From Ceraceosorus guamensis (taxonomy: Eukaryota > Basidiomycota > Exobasidiomycetes > Ceraceosorales > Ceraceosoraceae): a stretch of DNA of 64,000 nt. The stretch spans positions 186,001 through 250,000 of the forward strand of contig NW_020290016.1 of the NCBI RefSeq assembly GCF_003144195.1, in the 5' to 3' direction. A program made the position numbers and the translations under genes. Below, in pieces: positions 1 to 9,672 of the stretch (positions are counted from its first letter, which is position 1; every line of letters starts with the position of its first letter). Under the pieces are notes generated by a model. That model had not been told where the DNA came from. It saw nothing but the letters and a program-made list of their open reading frames with translations, and ran no database searches.

Positions 1-269
1 CCAAAGGTGGGGCAGGAGGCGCCGCGAATGCTGCTGCAGCTGCAGCCGCGGCTTCGGCAGATGGAACGACCCAGGAAGACGACGATGACAGAGAATCCAG
101 AGCGGCGGCAGCAGCCGCCGCCGTGGCCGCAGCTGCGGTCTCTAACGGTCGACTCAGGTGGGACGCTGGAAAGAGCGTCGCTCAGCTTACTGCCGCCAAG
201 GACTGGGAGGTCGAGAGCGACCTCATCTCACTACGCAAGACTGCCGGTGGCAAACGTCGTCGCAAATGA
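1..269 (+). CDS. C-terminal end of an unrecognised Ala-rich, acidic protein (5' end outside window)
   Basis: Reading frame 3 is open from the window edge and ends at TGA 267-269. It gives about 88 residues: a Gly/Ala stretch, an acidic patch (EDDDD), a second poly-Ala run, then a more ordered tail with DWEVESDLISLRK and a basic end, KRRRK, that could be a nuclear localisation signal. An ATG-started frame (7-276) overlaps it but has no domain-like content and ends beyond it. The gene runs toward the methyltransferase gene on the other strand, whose stop lies 189 bp away. I do not recognise the family. Low-complexity Ala/Asp tracts and a basic tail fit a nuclear protein, but that is inference. 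Confidence 0.55.
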   Translation, partial: KGGAGGAANAAAAAAAASADGTTQEDDDDRESRAAAAAAAVAAAAVSNGRLRWDAGKSVAQLTAAKDWEVESDLISLRKTAGGKRRRK

Positions 270-458
270 GCGCTAGCTTGCCTCTTCTCGCGGCACATGA
301 CTTCTCCCTGCTTTCATGCATACTTTCTTGATCGGGTATCGAATTTCTACACGTGTATACTTCCACTACGGATGCGAGTCTGGCAAGCAATTCACTCTGT
401 AAAATGTCTCCTGTGCAAGCCATCGTTTGGGGGAACTTCGCCAAGCTGTCTGGTGTCG

Positions 459-2050
459 CTACCTGGTGCGCCATGCGACCCACGCGGCATTACCTTTGCC
501 CAGCATGTGTCCAAGCATCTCCTTCTCGAGGCTGCAGATGCACCACTTGCCGTTCGTGTTAGGCGCTCGCCCCCCGGACGAGCCTCGCGCCAACCAATTG
601 GAAAGCCACAGCTGAACAGTCTCGGCTGAGCGAAGCTCGCAGACGATTAGGGCCAGCGTGCGGTTTGGCGCGCAGAACAGATCAATCGTTGCGAGAAGAG
701 CCGCAAACAGCGATGGATTGTATATACCTGTTCCAGAGGCGGGGCAGAACGAAGAACGAATTACGCTAATTGAGCTCAGGAGCTCAAAGGCGCCACGCTG
801 GCTGACCAGCGAGCTGTGACTTACAGTCCGAGGCCAGGATGAGATCCGGCCACGCATCGTCTTCGACACCTTGCGCTTCCTTGTCTACATGGCAAGTGCT
901 CCTCCCCACAAAGTCGGACAGAACGGCGCTTCGAAACCTCTGTCTTCTGCTCTCCACTCCGCTCTCCCAAGCTTGTTGCGCTTCCAGCCAATCCAGCTCG
1001 GCACTACCGAGGCGTACGCCTGCAGATTTATTGAAGCTGGTGGACGCTTTTGGCTCTTTGGATTGGGCGAGGTGATGCGCATCGAGATTTCGACGCAGCA
1101 GTGGCATCATAGCCGCTTGATCCGTCGCTATCCAGGTTGTGCCGGCGTTGGGCGCAGCAATATTCGGATGCGCAAGTAGAAGCAAGGGGAGCACACCGGT
1201 GCCCGCTCCAAGCTCTAGAATTCTTGCGATCTGAAAAGACTGAGGTTGTAATAGCGGTGGTGCTGATGCGGATGTTTCGCTGCTTGGGGACAGCTGTCGA
1301 AGCATCAAAGCGGCAAGAGCAAGGCTGGGTAGAGATCGACGCAGCAGACTTGAGCATCGCTATCAGCATCACTATGATTGATTTGGCACGTCTCACCTCG
1401 ATCGCCAAACAACGCTTCCCGTATCGCCAACAGTGGAGCGCAGCGAGGTGGTCTGGAGACGACCGCCTGGTGACCGTCAGCTCGGTAAGTTCAGAGGAGA
1501 TTTATGTCAAGGCTCACATTCTGGCGAATGGTCACAACTACCTGGTCCACCTCTGCAAGGGAAGGCGTCTGGTCCTTGCTACTTGTGCGTGCTTTCCGAG
1601 ACCGAGCGCTCGATGCTTCTCCTTTACTCCTGCTTCGAGACTTGTGTTTAGCGCTCATCATGTGCATGTGCACCTCCTCGTCGATGCACTCGACGGCAAC
1701 CTCCGGGTGTCCGTCCGCACGTCGCAAAGGCACTGTGACTCGCAAGGTGTCGGAGGAAGCATTGACGAAGCCTAACCCGGCTCGTCCGTCCTCAGGATGG
1801 GATAAAGAGTAGAGCAGAAAGGTCTGAAGAGGAGACAGGGGCTCACAAGGCTACAGCGTCCGGACTGCACGGCAAAGAGAGCTTGATCATGAGCTGTGGA
1901 AGATGTGCTCACCTCGTCGTCAGCATTTGTCACGGGTCTTGCGAAGCCTTGCTGCAGTACAATCAAGTCGTTTGGAGGACTTGACAACACGGGTTCCGCT
2001 GCATTCGCTTGATGTGAAGCTTCGTCATGGCTCGCATCCTGCTTTGCCAT
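459..2050 (-). CDS. Seven-beta-strand protein methyltransferase of the METTL21/FAM86 type (Methyltransferase_16 family)
   Basis: Five exons in transcript order: 2050-1913, 1823-1518, 1452-1397, 1348-825, 727-459, joining in phase to 430 residues. The start is ATG at 2050-2048 (MAKQDASHDE). The N-terminal third holds the beta-rich segment that precedes the Rossmann fold in this family; the junction of exons 3 and 4 rebuilds GDTGSVVWRSS, the family's GxxxW motif. Motif I for S-adenosylmethionine binding, ELGAGTG, lies near residue 211. The junction of exons 4 and 5 rebuilds ASDCIYNPSL, the conserved post-motif II segment. The protein ends AAWVAWRTR. Family members methylate lysines of translation factors or chaperones; the substrate here cannot be told. 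Introns are 89, 65, 48 and 97 nt. Closest yeast relatives would be the Efm6/Rrg1 group, but I cannot choose among them. Confidence 0.85.
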
Positions 2051-2638
2051 GTCCGCGAGTTGACCTTTCGATACGTCCGAATGCTCTCATCAGCCTCTGC
2101 CGGATGCACGTCTTTCGATCGCAGATACGAGTCTGGCTGCTGCTTCTCGTCTCGTTGCACGGGCTCGCCATGGAGGCATGGCCACGATTCTTGTCGCAGC
2201 CTGGGTCATGAATGTGAATCAGGAATTCTTGAGCGATAGATCACGACGCGAAACCTTGTACACTCAAACGTTTGACTCGAGACTTTGGCGAGTCGAGCCA
2301 AATTTCGATTGCACGTGACAGGTGAGGAGACAGACACCTGCGCTCGCAAGGTGGAGCGGCTCGAGCTCGCTTCCCCCGCACGCGTCATGCTGACGTGTGG
2401 AACGTCAAGCGTGCGCGCGATGACTGCGCTGCAATCTTGAATGATGAAGCGCGAAGCTTTCCACTTTGTTTGACGCACGAGCCAGATTTCGAGACTCGAG
2501 AGAGCGCGCGTGTATGTTGGCCCGCACGCAAATTCCCGACAAGCCTGCCTGCGACCGATCTGGCATGTAGGTGCGCGCCGCGGCCCCGAGTGTAAACACG
2601 TGAATGCATGCCAAATGCGGCTGCAATTAATGGGCTGG

Positions 2639-2681
2639 GATTCAAGATTCAAGATTCAAGATTCAAGATTCAAGATTCAAT
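2639..2681. repeat. Tandem 7-bp repeat, (GATTCAA)n, about six copies
   Basis: The unit GATTCAA is repeated head to tail about six times, perfect until the last copy, which turns to TTCAATA. The same word and its complement recur singly in other intergenic spots of this window (near 42070, 47660, 47790, 48015), so it looks like a genome-wide intergenic motif that expanded here. Confidence 0.9.
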
Positions 2682-3208
2682 ATCCTTGAAATTGTCGGGC
2701 TAGATAAGTGCATGCACGGTCGGTCTTCTGAGGCAAAAGGTGCGAACGTGTTCACCAAAGTCACAAGTCGGAGAAAGTGTGCGTTGCTCGTTCATTTGAA
2801 GCCCGATTTGGCGGGCCACATCGAGCTTGAGACTTGAGGCATGCGAATGATGAGGACAGACTCGCCCCACTCGTGCCATGAGCGTCCCTCATCGTTCATA
2901 GGCCACGTTGCACGTTCCTTCGCATTGTGCAGAACGCTACTGACTACTACCGTATACAACAGTAGCAGCTGTAGGCGACCTCCAACACACGCTCCTCGAC
3001 GAGCATGTGCAGTCCTCATTGCAGTGTCGTTCGATCGCTCGCACTAGACAATAGGATCACCAAATGAATGTGAATGTGCACGCTGGCTGATAAGGCTACC
3101 CACAAGGCTATGCTCGTGAGATCTTCCTGTTTGCAGATCAAATTTCAGCTGCTGCTTGCTGCCTGTAGTTCGAGTCCGCCTCTCATGAGAAGACGCATTC
3201 GAAGTGCA

Positions 3209-3508
3209 TTATTGACTCCGCCGCCGACGCCAGCTCAGGCCTCTGTCCGGCAGATCGGCAGGTCGCTCTTTGAAGTCGGAGGCGCCTGAAAGCGCAAATT
3301 GCAACAAGCAAGCCATCAGCGTGCCCTTTGCCCAAGCGAGTAAGCCGATCTTGCCTGTCGCTCCCGCGAAGCAGACGAAGCACGCAGGAATATCGTAGAT
3401 CTGAGGCAAAGTTGCTCGCTGCGTGGGCAGGTACGGCGTGCGATCTAATTTGAGCGTCTTCTGGCCGGCAAGGGCGGGGCGCGAGGGGCACGTCCGCCGT
3501 TCAGCCAA
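3209..3508 (-). CDS. Possible small membrane-protein gene fragment, unrecognised
   Basis: This minus-strand frame has protein-like order: KTLKLDRTPYLPTQRATLPQ, then IYDIPACFVCFAGATGKIGL and LAWAKGTLMACLLQFALSG, a hydrophobic stretch long enough for one or two membrane passes, then SDFKERPADLPDR and a basic end. There is no ATG: the frame is open upstream to about 3625, so an upstream exon joined at an acceptor (for example the CCAG before AAGACGCTC) is likely. The downstream segment ends in a good acceptor-like CTTTCAG near 3294, but no GT donor precedes it. The GATGK-IGLLAW segment faintly resembles the Asterix (PAT complex) family; I would not name it on this evidence. Confidence 0.3.
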   Translation of the reverse strand: MAERRTCPSRPALAGQKTLKLDRTPYLPTQRATLPQIYDIPACFVCFAGATGKIGLLAWAKGTLMACLLQFALSGASDFKERPADLPDRGLSWRRRRSQ

Positions 3509-5100
3509 CTCCGCCCTGCCGACCGGTCCGCGGTTGAGAGACGCGCCGCTGGTCTTCGCGCGTGAGTCTATGGCAGCGAGGCGCTGTCGAAGGTAACGAG
3601 CGCGGGGGAGACGGCCTTGCTAGCGATCAAGCTCGAGCACAAGATGGATCCTTTGCAGCCAAGTCGCCATTCCCTGAATCTTTGCAAGCCCTGCAAAATT
3701 TTGCCAAGACACGCCTCGTGTACATCTCATTCGGGCGGGTTGAGGAGGGGGGGCTACTGAGGCGCGGAAAGTTTTGGCGACGCTCACGCTGTGCTGCGCA
3801 GAGGGAACGCGCTGCGAATAGACAAAAACGTGCGCAAATCGTTCGAAGCGTCAATCACGAATGGCGATTGCCCGCATGCTTGCGAGATCCGTGGCTCGCT
3901 ACCTAGAAGCCACTGTGACGCACTAATGTCTCCATATTTGGCAATGGACCTCACAACTTCCATGCTGCTGCATGCTCGCATGCATCCTTCTCCCTTCCAT
4001 GCCGGAATGCCACAATGCACATTGGCCCGGGCTGATTTCACGGCTCGACGGCGGCGACCAAGTGAATGGTCATCGAGGATCGCGTGCAAGTCCTCTGCCA
4101 CATTGGCGCTGAGCTCGAGTCGTACCTGGGGCATTTGCGAATTGTGGCGAGCTCTGGACCACGCGCCCTCGTCGTGGGCGCACGTTCGATGGGCGTCCTT
4201 AGCTTGGTCCGTCGCGCCAACACTTTGCCTGCCAGATCCCTGTTGAAAGAGAGTCATGGCCTTCGTGGCGACGGACGATCCTGCTCTTCCCATCTGGACG
4301 TTCGCCTTTCAGCCAACAGCTCGCCATTTGACGTGCGTCTCGTCGTCTACTCTGCCCGTGCGTACTACACGCTCTCCCGACGACCTCCCCCCTGGGTCTT
4401 TCTCCGTTCCATGCGGGACCAGCAGAAATGAGACACTGACGTTCGCACTATCTGGGGCAGCGAGGCTTGTGAGTATGAGCAGATAGAGCATCAGCTCCTT
4501 TTAGCGTTTTTTGAATGGACAAGCACAAGGGCCGGCGATGGACGGGCTGTGAATATTGCTGGTCTGGTCAGTGACTGTGTTGCTCTCGCCGTCGCCAGTC
4601 CCCACGGCGTCGCGGTACCGCGTGCTAATGTGTGCTGTTCTCCAATTTGACCATGAAGCACTTGGACTGCGCTGAATCAGGATCTGATGGGTGCAGAGAG
4701 GCTTTCTACCAACCTGGAAGCGATGCTTTCCATGTTCGTGCGCCTCGACATAGGTTGAGATTGACTCCGATTTCTCACTGGTTAGAAGCTTTCCTCACCT
4801 CGAAGGGTCGCGGCGCAGTCCTTGCAACCGATCGTACTTGCCGCCGTCAATACCCTCCCCTCGCATCGAACTGCCTCTTGTCACACGACCCACCTTGACC
4901 TCCCTCATCCATGATCCTCCCAGCCCCTCGACTGTCCGACTGAAGAGCGAAGCGCTCAAGCGGGTCTAGCGCGCCATTCGAAACCTCCCCTCATCTCGTC
5001 ATCAGTCAGCAGATCTGCCTCAGGACGACGCTGTCCCCTCAGAACTTGCTACCGTCCATCACTGTAAAGTGCTCCACTCTTCTTGGCGGCGTCGCTCGAT

Positions 5101-8100
5101 ATGGCAATCTCCTTCGAGCCGCAACGGCGGCTCTCTGGCTGGCAGCGAGTTGCCTATGCGGTGTCCTTGACACTCTCTTGGATTCTCCAGAGGACGCCAT
5201 TTAGCGTGCACTGCTGCATCGTCTTGCTTGCTGCCCTTGGCCCCATCTTCGCTCCGCACCTCATTGCTCTCCTCATCGTCCTGATTCACGTCGTCTTTGT
5301 CATTTGCCAAAGTCGCACTGCTTGGGGAGTCTGGTGCGGCTGGAGGGGTGTACTCCGGCATTCTCGTAGAGATTGGCGTCAATACCACGCCGATGAGCGC
5401 CAAAAGCTCGACAAGAATGGCTCTGGCGATCATGTGCTCGAAATCGACGATGTGCAGCACATCATCATCCTTCCGGCCTACAAGGAGACCGTAGAGACTC
5501 TGAGAGAGGTGAGTGAGCTGTCTTCATCGCGAGGCGCGCAAAGGAACACCTGCAAAAATCAGGGGACCTGACAGAGTGATTGCCTTTTATCAGACACTTG
5601 ATGTGCTCGCCTCCCACCCCATGGCTTCAGCCTGCTACCACGTCTGCTTGGGCATGGAAGAGCGCGAGGCTGGCGCAGCCGCAAAGGCAAACAAGCTTCT
5701 GAGTCAGTACCGACTCAATCGCGCTTTTGCCACCGCCGCCTTCTCTCTGCACCCCGGCAACATCCTGGGCGAGAGTGCGGGAAAAGCGTGAGTGTTGCCG
5801 GATATGTCTGCCTCTTCCTGGTGCCCCTGCTACGCCTCTTCTTGGCTTGCGACATGCGAAGGATGGTGGGTGGACGTAAGAACGTGTGCCAACGCATGCG
5901 ATTTATTTCGTAGACTTCCTGCTCGCCGAGCAGCCTGGTCGAGCGAAGGCAGGGGCGGCCTAGTCGCTTGATTGGGCGGGCATGATGGCAGAGGGAACGA
6001 GGCGCACCAGAGCTCTCACTCCGCGTTGGAAAGATCTGGCTTCATGAGCAATAACGAACGAATCGCGGGGGGTTTCATGCAGCACGCTGTGCTGATGGAT
6101 GTTGCTGATGCTGCGCGGCGCATGAACGGCTGCGTTCTTCCGGCCCGCGGCGTCACGTTTCCGGCCAGGACGCGTCTTTCTGCTGCTGCTGTCACAGCAG
6201 CTGCTGCTTCATCGATCGCCTCAGCTGTTGATAAGCGAGCGGACGCACAAGTCAGCCATAGCACGCACTTCCATCCATACCCGATTCACAGCAGTCACGA
6301 GTGTTGTGAGACTCGCAATCTTTCGGATTTCGAGGGGTTCTTCTGTGAGACGGGGGCAACAGTGACGAATCAAATCTCGAGCTGAAGTTTGAGTTACGAG
6401 TGGATGGATGAAGCTCGTTGCTTGCAGGTGTCAGGCAGACAGGCGGATCAGTGTTCGCTTAGGCTGGCCGGCTCGCCTCGGCCATGCTCTGCGCGTGCAA
6501 AAATGTGCCATCTGACCGTGCCCATCTCGCGCCAACAGTTCGAATGTCAACTGGGCTGCAAGGCACATGGCTCGCTCCGTACCCATTGATCATAGCCGCA
6601 GTGAGTGGAATTGTGGTGCCTGGGCAGACAAGCAGGGAGCATTTGCTAATGCATTCTGATCGCTCTCCTCCGTTCGTGATGGCCAGCTGTTGTGACGGTG
6701 ATGGATGCAGACACTGCCTTTGCCTCGGACTTCTTCCTCTCCATCTCTGCATACTATGCCCTTGCTCCTCACGACAAGCGACGCAGAACGTACTACGTGC
6801 CTCCGACTTTGTTCGATCGAAATGGTGCTGAAGTGCCAGCCACCACGCGGATCGCGGACATCATGTGGAGCTGCGCTGGTATTGGACAGATCTACCCAAG
6901 CAGCAGCTTCAAAGCCCCAACCAGCGCTTACGCCGCAACCATGGAGCTGGTCAAGCATTGCGACTTCTGGGACAGCGGACCGGAAGCTGTGGGCGAAGAC
7001 GTGAGCGACTATCAAAGAGGCAGACCTGTCCTAGATTCGTGATGCTTGCAGCAGCTGACCTCGCGCTTTTTGGACGGCAGTTCCATTTCGCTGTGAAAGC
7101 CACTTTTGACACGCGTGGAAGCGTCTTTGCACAAACCATCTATTCCCCAGCTTCCCAGACCAATGTGGTCGGCTCTCCCTCCCACAGCAGCGTGCTGTCG
7201 TATCTCAACGACATGCACGCTCGATGGTCGCAAGCTGTCCGACACCTGTGGGGCTCTTTGGATTTCGGCTACGCTTTCCATCGTGCGTTGACGGGCTCTT
7301 TCGGCCCAGGTCAGCGCAAGACTGGATACATCGCTCTGATGACCCAAGACTCTGACGAGGGCGCTGAAGACGACGACGTGACGATCAATGGTGATCGTCT
7401 CAAGCCACCTCAATACTTTGTGAACAACACGCTGCAAGTCGAAGATCCTCAGCGATTTCCTTCGCCAAGCACAACGGCGACTACGGACTCCACGTTGGTG
7501 GAAAGCTACGATGCGATGTCTCTGCCGCGTCCTGCCAAGAAATTCGCTCGCTTCGATGATGATGGTGATGCCGAGTCTGAGGACACGGTTCACAAGGTGA
7601 CTCAGACACACTACAGGACACTGAGCAAGTATGGGGAACGACTGGATGTGAGCACGGCAGAGAGCTTCAGCAGGCGGGGCTCTGATAGCAGCATTGTCGG
7701 CGATAGCGAAGATCTGGAGCTAGGCAAACTTCTCGCATCAGACAGTGCTCGCGCCGCAGACGATGACGATAACGCCGAGGTTTGGGACCCTCCCCTGCGC
7801 ATCAGACCCTTTTTTGCGATGTTCTTCCGCATCTTTGAGGCACACATTATGATCGCTGCGATCTTCCTGAGCATGCAGATCCTTACCTTCTATCCCACCG
7901 TCGTCTACCGCAACGGGCACGTGGGATTCAGTGAGCTTCCTGGAAGACAGTGCACCTGGCAGAAATGCGCGCAGGCTATCTTCGAATCGCCTTTCTCTGC
8001 GGACATGCCTATCCCAGAAGGCACGGCTCCCGGCCTTCATCCAGCTTGGCTCTTGCCTGACATCGTGATGTGCAGTATCAGAGTAAGTGCTCTTGTGCCA

Positions 8101-8720
8101 ACGACTCGAGCCACAAAGGCGCTGCTTACACGATGGCGCCCTCTCTCCGACAGGCTGCGCGTCTGCTCACCGTGTTTGGTGTCATCGCGACCATTTTCGT
8201 GTTGCTCGCCCACGATTACTATCACCGTGCTGCTTCGCAGACTCGCTGGCTCGAATCAGAGCAAGTGATCCGCGCGTGGCGAGAGCGTGGATCCCAGGGA
8301 CCAGTTCCTGCTCGGTACCTCGGAACTCGTCCAGGGCAGACCTTTGCTCGCAAGTGGCCAAGAGGATTCCTGGACTTCTTGGCCTTCCCAGCGGCTATTC
8401 TTTACGGCGTGGCGCCCATGCTGTATGCTCAGCTCTGCCATTTGCACACCAACAAACTCACATACACCGTCAGTGGCAAGAGCAAGTCCACCGTCGTTAT
8501 CGCCACACCGTTTGTAGCCGAGGCAGAAGTTCGAGTCAGCTCAGATATTCGAGGTTCAAGGGCAAGCATGGACACCGCAAGGACTATTCGTCAATCCATC
8601 GAGATCGGCCGCATCAGTGTCGATGAGCATGGCATGGACCGCTATTACAGACCAGAGCGCAGCTTGCTCAAATCTGGCGACAGGCAGGACCCGCTTATGG
8701 CCCGACACAAGCAAGGCTGA
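5101..8720 (+). CDS. Multi-pass membrane glycosyltransferase, family GT2 (processive-type synthase)
   Basis: Exons 5101-5508, 5594-5787, 6539-6600, 6687-7000, 7081-8082, 8154-8720 join in phase to 848 residues. The N-terminus has two to three membrane segments, followed by the GT2 nucleotide-sugar fold: HIIILPAYKE near residue 123, then GKASNVNWAARH built across the second and third exons, and VVTVMDADT with the DxD metal site near residue 228. ARWSQAVRHLWGSLD is the acceptor-side RW motif region. A long acidic cytosolic insert follows, then at least three more membrane segments. GT2 synthases of this layout move a growing sugar chain or glycolipid across the plasma membrane; the sugar is unknown. 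The 62-nt third exon lies isolated after a 751-nt intron, far longer than the others (71-86 nt), and a model that skips it loses the frame. Confidence 0.87.
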
Positions 8721-9672
8721 GCCGGCCGCCTACGCGAATGCTCCCCTCGGCGACAGCTGGTCGTCTTCCGACTGTGACAAGTCCTATCGTCACAAGAGCG
8801 CGTGGCGTGACCATGCACTTTCACGATCTCTTGAAGCGCAACTCCCCTCATTTGTCTTCTCCCCTTCCTTTTGTTTTCGTACATATGTCTTGGGGAACGT
8901 GCTTGGTATCGCCTATACATCAGCAGGAATTGATGAGCATCACGACCCTTTTCGGCTTGGTGGTCAGCTGTCATGATGACGAGCGGAACGATCATCCGAG
9001 AATTTGAAGCCGACAGTTTCTGAGCCGTTGCTCGAGAATGATCTTCAGGCGTGACTTTGTGATTCTACTAGCCCAAGGTTCAGGGTCCGAACGCACGGCG
9101 CCTATATGCCCCTCTCGAGAACGTGCCATGAATCAGGCGGTGCGACGCGCACGTGAACGGCACGAGCACGCACTCACAACTGACCCGGCTCTTGAATGGG
9201 TGCGAGCGCACTTCGAGTGAAGCCCACCTCGTGCCTACTATGCTTGCCCTGCAGTACGGCGATCGTGCCATCAGCCCACGTCGCACACGACCTTGGTGAT
9301 CTTGGATAATCAAGAAGGGAAGGCACGCTTGCGTTCAAGTCCATCATCGCGGTGATCACCTGACGTGCTGCCTTGCCGTTGGCGATCCAAGTGCAAGCGT
9401 CAAAGAGATTCACTTGCCGACCGGAGAATCCATTTCGACTCCGCAGTATTCGCGATCGTGAGTTGCCACTGCCGCATGTAATTGCACAAGCGAGCGCTCT
9501 GAATTCCTCTCATCATCCTTCGCCGCTCTCTCGTTCTCACCAGCTGAATCCCTTTGCGCGCCCGCAGCGTACCCAGTGCTGCTTCGAAAGCTGTGTCATA
9601 CTCCGTCATTTCGCCACGAGTAGTATCGCTCAGCTCTGCCAAGGGGCAGAGGGGTCGGTCAAGGATACAAAG
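8721..9672. other. Intergenic region; possible short minus-strand exons
   Basis: No confident gene. On the minus strand, the segment 9453-9271 reads across a possible intron as NLFDACTWIANGKAARQ followed by ITKVVCDVG and a stop, with phase-0 donor (CAG/GTGATC) and acceptor, and another frame with MTEYDTAFEAALGTLRARKG lies upstream at about 9608-9541. I could not join the two parts in phase, so no gene is claimed. Confidence 0.35.

Larger units (their letters stand above)
2051..5100. other. Intergenic region with a GATTCAA repeat and one coding-like short frame
   Basis: About 3 kb between divergent genes. Most open frames here are short and lack domain content. It holds a perfect 7-bp tandem repeat (listed separately) and one minus-strand frame at 3209-3508 that looks like protein (listed separately). 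The last few hundred bases before 5101 are pyrimidine-rich, as expected of the promoter of the downstream glycosyltransferase gene. Confidence 0.5.

Noticed and set aside
3784-4293. A 169-residue minus-strand frame
   Set aside because: Overlapping frames of equal length exist on the other strand and none shows conserved motifs.
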